Shown: in pieces, positions 21,615 to 21,659 of the stretch | Layout: each line of letters starts with the position of its first letter | How positions within the stretch are numbered: position 1 is the first letter of the stretch | Assembly (NCBI GenBank): GCA_003220855.1 | Contig: QHTP01000074.1 | Span: forward strand, 1 to 21,659 | Reading direction: 5' to 3' | Source: Gemmatimonadota bacterium | Lineage (GTDB): Bacteria > Gemmatimonadota > Gemmatimonadetes > Gemmatimonadales > GWC2-71-9 | Length of the DNA: 21,659 nucleotides | The notes under the pieces: generated by a model | Database searches by the model: none | Told to the model about the DNA's origin: nothing | Seen by the model: the letters and a program-made list of their open reading frames with translations, nothing else | Translations under genes and position numbers: made by a program

Positions 21615-21659
21615 CTACTTCGTCTGGAACAGCGGCAGGAAGCGCTGGTAGCCCTCGGC
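21615..21659 (-). CDS. C-terminal end of an unidentified gene (5' part outside window)
   Basis: On the minus strand the frame enters from the window edge and ends at TAG (21617-21615). Only 14 residues are seen, AEGYQRFLPLFQTK. The codon use is typical of the window, and a strong hairpin follows the stop. This is too short to assign a family. Confidence 0.45.
   Translation of the reverse strand, partial: AEGYQRFLPLFQTK

Overview
The window is about 21.7 kb of very GC-rich chromosome with strong G/C preference at third codon positions, tight gene packing and many short overlaps. A surface-exposed DUF5916/CBM9 protein, two Cys-anchored lipoproteins (one beginning CSDSTAP), paired hybrid histidine kinases of the AHDFNN type, and a BlaI / M56-peptidase / HEAT-repeat operon suggest a soil or sediment member of the Gemmatimonadota or a related Gram-negative phylum. 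That placement is inference from gene content; there is no rRNA gene to test it. I saw no tRNA, rRNA, CRISPR array, transposase, integrase or phage gene.

Layout. 1-1541: the 3' end of a plus-strand beta-propeller-like gene converges on a minus-strand pair, a GNAT acetyltransferase followed by a small lipoprotein. 1695-3270: a plus-strand trio encodes a secreted lectin-like protein, an OsmC peroxidase whose catalytic cysteine codon is TGA, and a DinB-like protein lacking its C-terminus. 2936-3937: a DUF2461 gene on the minus strand runs through the DinB gene, and its conserved part ends exactly where DinB stops. 3986-6152: a ROK sugar kinase, then an SDR/VOC pair on the minus strand. 6243-8795: an 850-residue DUF5916 outer-membrane-type protein. 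8856-11300: a minus-strand TetR, LysR, metallo-hydrolase operon. 11484-17838: a signalling region with a hybrid kinase, a single-domain response regulator, a lipoprotein with a propeller, a creatininase-family amidohydrolase, and a second hybrid kinase that has lost its phospho-accepting histidine. 17848-21487: a minus-strand operon of BlaI repressor, a BlaR1-like M56 protease fused to nine HEAT repeats, and a secreted HEAT protein, all joined by ATGA overlaps and preceded by a well-formed promoter with two operator-like dyads. The window ends in a perfect GC hairpin and the last 14 codons of another minus-strand gene.

Most notable is the OsmC gene at 2372-2812. One open frame reads through a single TGA at the position of the peroxidatic cysteine, and an RNA hairpin of bacterial SECIS type lies 20 nt downstream, with a G in the second position of its loop. 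This is best explained as a selenocysteine-containing OsmC/Ohr-type peroxidase, though a nonsense mutation remains possible because the Sec machinery is outside the window. Second is the BlaI/BlaR1-like operon: the penicillin-sensing domain is replaced by HEAT repeats, and a palindromic REP-like element has been absorbed in frame into the linker between membrane protease and HEAT array.
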